Source of the DNA: JADJPO01 sp963724535
GTDB taxonomy: Bacteria; Actinomycetota; Actinomycetes; Actinomycetales; Kineosporiaceae
DNA: 64,000 bases
Direction: 5' to 3'
Assembly (NCBI GenBank): GCA_963724535.1
Contig: CAVRVD010000011.1
Span: 248,001-312,000 of the forward strand
The first letter of the stretch is position 1; each line of letters starts with the position of its first letter. Below, piece after piece: positions 63,834 through 64,000 of this stretch. A model generated the notes under the pieces. It had not been told where the DNA came from. It did no database searches and was given only the letters and a program-made list of their open reading frames with translations. The position numbers and the translations under genes were made by a program.

Positions 63834-64000
63834 TCAGCGCGAGCGCACGCCCCTGGTCTGCTGCTTCGCGCCCTCCGCGGCGTCCAAGGTGACCACGGCG
63901 GGGGTGTCGGGCGCCGACGCCGACGGCCCGCGGGCGGCCCGGGGCAAGCGCGCACTGGCCGCGGCCGGGGCCAGCCGGAACAGCAGCCCCTCGAGGAAGC
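63834..64000 (-). CDS. 3' end of an unknown gene (5' part outside window)
   Basis: The minus-strand frame is open from the window edge to a TGA at 63834-63836 and encodes about 54 residues: 'FLEGLLFRLAPAAASARLPR', then a Ser/Ala/Pro-rich stretch, 'PAVVTLDAAEGAKQQTRGVR'. It looks like the disordered C-terminal tail of a membrane or glycosylation protein from the polysaccharide locus. Too little is visible to name the family. Confidence 0.45.
   Translation of the reverse strand, partial: FLEGLLFRLAPAAASARLPRAARGPSASAPDTPAVVTLDAAEGAKQQTRGVRSR

Overview
The window is high-GC DNA with dense, often overlapping (ATGA/GTGA) genes and many GTG starts. An Lsr2 nucleoid protein, a BldC-type regulator, a DUF3073 protein, a fused FbiC (coenzyme F420 pathway) and an XRE-DUF5753/DUF397 pair together point firmly to an Actinomycetota chromosome. 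I cannot place it below phylum from sequence alone. I saw no rRNA, tRNA, transposase, phage or CRISPR array.

Layout. 1-8.2 kb: the tail of a CBS-domain protein, an unknown protein, then a tightly coupled Mrp-like cation/proton antiporter operon (E, F, G, a DUF4040/MbhE/MnhB fusion, C, three NuoL/M/N-like D subunits and a conserved small membrane protein). 8.2-19.5 kb: a patchwork containing a TetR regulator with a membrane protein, a saccharopine dehydrogenase-like protein, a mercuric-reductase-like flavoprotein, an RTX-type calcium-binding protein, a PRC-barrel operon and a membrane-anchored SagB-like nitroreductase. It is mixed with damaged genes: a DMT transporter with a stop and a frameshift, a 3'-truncated sensor kinase and a phosphatase remnant. 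19.7-22.3 kb: a GT4 glycosyltransferase coupled to a GH63-like glycosidase.

22.4-28.3 kb: a heliorhodopsin divergent from fbiC (F0/deazaflavin synthase), followed by an enoyl-CoA hydratase-like protein and two hydrolases. 28.7-31.7 kb: lsr2 with a strong hairpin terminator, an RpiB/LacA-type isomerase and an AidB-like acyl-CoA dehydrogenase.

31.7-36.5 kb: the most interesting island. It holds a patatin phospholipase with an N-terminal SLOG-like Rossmann domain, a SLATT-type multi-TM protein, a convergent LSDAT/SLOG-like protein, and a protein with a TIR/deoxyribosyltransferase-like sensor domain followed by a TRAFs-binding-like helical region. These are building blocks of nucleotide-signal-driven conflict systems, here in an arrangement I do not recognise as a named system.

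36.5-52.9 kb: a single-chain 1314-aa PurL, gene remnants, the XRE/DUF397 locus with repeated operator-like sites, a YbaY-like lipoprotein, a nucleoside-kinase-like protein, a LysR regulator, bldC, DUF3073, purM-purF, an SCP-like protein, a broken DUF1800 gene, and a TetR/cupin pair sharing a near-perfect 37-bp palindrome. 53-64 kb: a surface polysaccharide locus with nucleotide-sugar enzymes (cytidylyltransferase, epimerase, RmlC-like, SAF-type oxidoreductase), a polyprenyl glycosylphosphotransferase, a GT2, a NodB deacetylase, a flippase, and a secreted GH26-like glycosidase.
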